From the NCBI GenBank assembly GCA_026419315.1, contig JANZZQ010000058.1, forward strand, positions 1 to 7,039: a DNA stretch of 7,039 nucleotides, in the 5' to 3' direction. The notes under the pieces were generated by a model, which worked only from the letters and a program-made list of their open reading frames with translations, did no database searches and had not been told where the DNA came from. Below, piece by piece: positions 5,780 to 7,039 of the stretch. Numbering within the stretch: the stretch's first letter is position 1; every line of letters begins with the position of its first letter. The translations under genes were made by a program, and so were the position numbers. The DNA comes from Armatimonadota bacterium (lineage in GTDB: Bacteria; Armatimonadota; Fervidibacteria; Fervidibacterales; Fervidibacteraceae).

Positions 5780-6581
5780 GAATGGAGCCTTTCAAAAGTT
5801 TCCTCAACGCCGCCCTCGCTGCTTCCTGCTCAGCCTCTTTCTTGCTACGCCCCCTTCCTCTCCCAATGGTAATCCCGTGAACTCTGACTTCGCTTATGAA
5901 GACCTTGGCATGATCAGGTCCGATGGTTCTGACAAGGTGGTAAGTTGGGACGAGGTGGTAGCGGCTTTGGGTTAGTTCTTGGAGCCGGCTTTTGAAGTCC
6001 AGGATAAGCCTGTCCCTCTCAATCATTCGGATTCGGCTCTTAAGGTGCTTGAGGACAAAATCGGCCGTTACTTTCAGACCCCTATCGAGGAACATAGCCC
6101 CAACCAAGGCTTCAAACGCATCCGCCAGAACAGATGGGCGGTCCCGCCCGCCAGTTCGCTCTTCCCCTCTGCCCAGTAGCAAGTATTGTCCCAATCCCAA
6201 CTTTTTCGCAATGGAATGCAGAACGGGTTCGCTGACAGAAATGGCTTTTATGCGGGTGAGTTGCCCTTCATCCATTTCAGGGTAGGTGTGATACAGGTAA
6301 TTTCCAACGATGAGAGCCAAAACGGCATCCCCAAGAAACTCCAACCGTTGGTTGGACGGTAAATTGCCTTGGTTGAATTCGGCACAATAGGATGGGTGGG
6401 TAAGAGCGATGTTCAGCAGATCCAAGCGACGGAACTTGACTTTCAACTGCTCGCACAGTCTCAATAACGACTCCCGTCTCTCCGGCGATAGGCGAATGGA
6501 GATTTTGTCGCGACGCCGGACAAGTTGAACTGGCTGGTGCTTTGTTGATTTTTCCTGTTTTGTCGGCTGTTGCTTCCTCAT
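5763..6581 (-). CDS. rnc: Ribonuclease III
   Basis: A 272-residue double-stranded-RNA endonuclease for rRNA and other RNA processing in the cytoplasm. The catalytic domain spans about residues 43-182 with the signature NQRLEFLGDAVL (77-88). Catalytic positions by comparison with E. coli are E81, D85, E105 (in MDEGQLTR), D154 and E157 (in ADAFEALVGA); the position of E. coli E38 is Q78. A double-stranded RNA-binding domain occupies about 194-265 (DFKSRLQELTQ to KKEAEQEAARAALRKL). The protein is longer than the usual 220-250 residues because of a basic, probably disordered N-terminal extension of about 35 residues. The ATG at 6581 has GGGAG seven bases ahead. It lies 63 bases after fabF, a very common bacterial pairing. 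Confidence 0.96.
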   Translation of the reverse strand: MRKQQPTKQEKSTKHQPVQLVRRRDKISIRLSPERRESLLRLCEQLKVKFRRLDLLNIALTHPSYCAEFNQGNLPSNQRLEFLGDAVLALIVGNYLYHTYPEMDEGQLTRIKAISVSEPVLHSIAKKLGLGQYLLLGRGEERTGGRDRPSVLADAFEALVGAMFLDRGLKVTADFVLKHLKSRIRMIERDRLILDFKSRLQELTQSRYHLVPTYHLVRTIGPDHAKVFISEVRVHGITIGRGRGRSKKEAEQEAARAALRKLLKGSIQLPEK

Positions 6582-6619
6582 CTTGCCACTCCCGCTGAAC
6601 TCAGCTTACTCTGTCACGC

Positions 6620-6648
6620 ATTATGTCTTGGATTGCCTTTGATGTCAC
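6620..6648 (-). promoter_or_regulatory. Candidate promoter for rnc, overlapping the end of fabF
   Basis: On the minus strand GTGACA (6648-6643; five of six matches to TTGACA) and CATAAT (6625-6620; five of six to TATAAT) are separated by exactly 17 bases. The -35 overlaps the fabF stop codon. A start near 6612 would leave a leader of about 30 bases before the rnc ATG, with the ribosome binding site inside it. This would allow rnc to be transcribed apart from the fatty-acid gene. It is a sequence match only. Confidence 0.4.
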
Positions 6649-7039
6649 ACTTCGGCTTTCTCCCACTTGCGCACAATCAAAGTAGCGTTGTGTCCGCCGA
6701 AACCGAAAGAGTTAGACATTGCCACTTCAACCCGGGCAGGTCTTGCTTTGTTTGGGACAAAGTCCAAATCGCATTCTGGGTCAGGCTGCTCCAAATTGAT
6801 CGTTGGGGGCAAAATTTGGTCCCTAATTGCGAGTAGGCAGATTATCAACTCAACTGCTCCTGCCGCACCAAGTGTATGACCGTGCATTGACTTGGTAGAA
6901 CTGACGGGGACTTTGTAGGCTACTTCCCCAAATGCACGCTTTATAGCCTTCACTTCCGCTGGGTCTCCCTGTGGGGTTGAAGTTGCGTGAGCGTTGATGT
7001 AATCAACTTCAGCAGGTGTCAATCCTGCCGTCTCAAGGG
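6645..7039 (-). CDS. fabF: 3-oxoacyl-ACP synthase II, C-terminal part (5' end outside the window)
   Basis: The last 130 codons of a beta-ketoacyl-ACP synthase that condenses malonyl-ACP with an acyl-ACP in fatty-acid elongation. Visible are YINAHATSTP with the first active-site His, KSMHGHTLGAAGAVE with the conserved Lys and the second active-site His, LPPTINLEQPDPECDLDFVP, and the closing SNSFGFGGHNATLIV. The active-site Cys region lies beyond the window. The frame is open to the window edge (upstream codons read LETAG, matching the family), so the TTG at 7022 is not a real start. Full-length enzymes are about 410 residues, so roughly the last third is present. It is followed by rnc, as in many bacteria. 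FabF and FabB are hard to separate on this fragment; FabF is preferred from context. Confidence 0.93.
   Translation of the reverse strand, partial: LETAGLTPAEVDYINAHATSTPQGDPAEVKAIKRAFGEVAYKVPVSSTKSMHGHTLGAAGAVELIICLLAIRDQILPPTINLEQPDPECDLDFVPNKARPARVEVAMSNSFGFGGHNATLIVRKWEKAEV

Noticed and set aside
5039..5813. 12-base repeat CTCAACGCCGCC at 5039-5050 and 5802-5813
   Set aside because: The second copy encodes conserved Ala/Leu residues of the rnc RNA-binding domain; no flanking similarity, so probably chance.
6570..6836. 88-codon plus-strand frame over the fabF-rnc junction
   Set aside because: Antisense to conserved fabF codons and without protein similarity that I recognise.
6645..7022. 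A short complete gene starting at TTG 7022
   Set aside because: The codons upstream continue the FabF sequence (LETAG before LTPAEV), so this is the interior of a truncated gene.
1..7039. Mobile element, defence system or CRISPR content
   Set aside because: I saw no transposase, integrase, nuclease-helicase, toxin-antitoxin pair, direct-repeat array or terminal inverted repeats; all genes fit housekeeping or metabolic families.

Overview
The window reads as ordinary, densely packed chromosomal DNA from a bacterium with mid-range base composition. Almost every start codon has a strong GGAGG-type ribosome binding site. The gene styles resemble those of deep-branching, often thermophilic groups such as Armatimonadota/Fervidibacteria: a THEP1-type NTPase, many TIM-barrel isomerase/amidohydrolase proteins, an M28 peptidase with a PDZ domain, and a Glu/Lys-rich TPR protein. 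That placement is an inference with low confidence. I see no rRNA, tRNA, CRISPR array, transposase or phage gene.

Layout, right to left. The right end (5763-7039, minus strand) holds the 3' part of fabF (fatty-acid elongation) followed by rnc (RNase III), a very common bacterial neighbourhood. A candidate promoter for rnc overlaps the end of fabF. rnc runs head-on into a plus-strand gene for a THEP1-family nucleoside-triphosphatase (5210-5749), with only 13 bases between the two stops. A 208-base non-coding stretch (5002-5209) separates the NTPase gene from a divergent minus-strand gene run and holds a palindrome and three copies of the 7-mer GCAAAGT.

The minus-strand run from 5001 leftwards looks like one transcription unit. 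It encodes a sugar phosphate isomerase/epimerase-like TIM-barrel protein, two tandem amidohydrolase-fold proteins that both lack the usual metal ligands, a small TPR protein, and an exported M28-family metallopeptidase with PA and PDZ domains. At the far left a further minus-strand gene begins, with only its start codon, ribosome binding site and seven codons in the window.

The isomerase and the two amidohydrolase-like proteins probably belong to one function, perhaps handling of a sugar, sugar acid or lactone; this is inferred from fold and adjacency only. The TPR protein and peptidase may be co-transcribed passengers. The observations most worth a second look are the paired degenerate amidohydrolases and the GCAAAGT 7-mer, all five copies of which I found lie outside genes.
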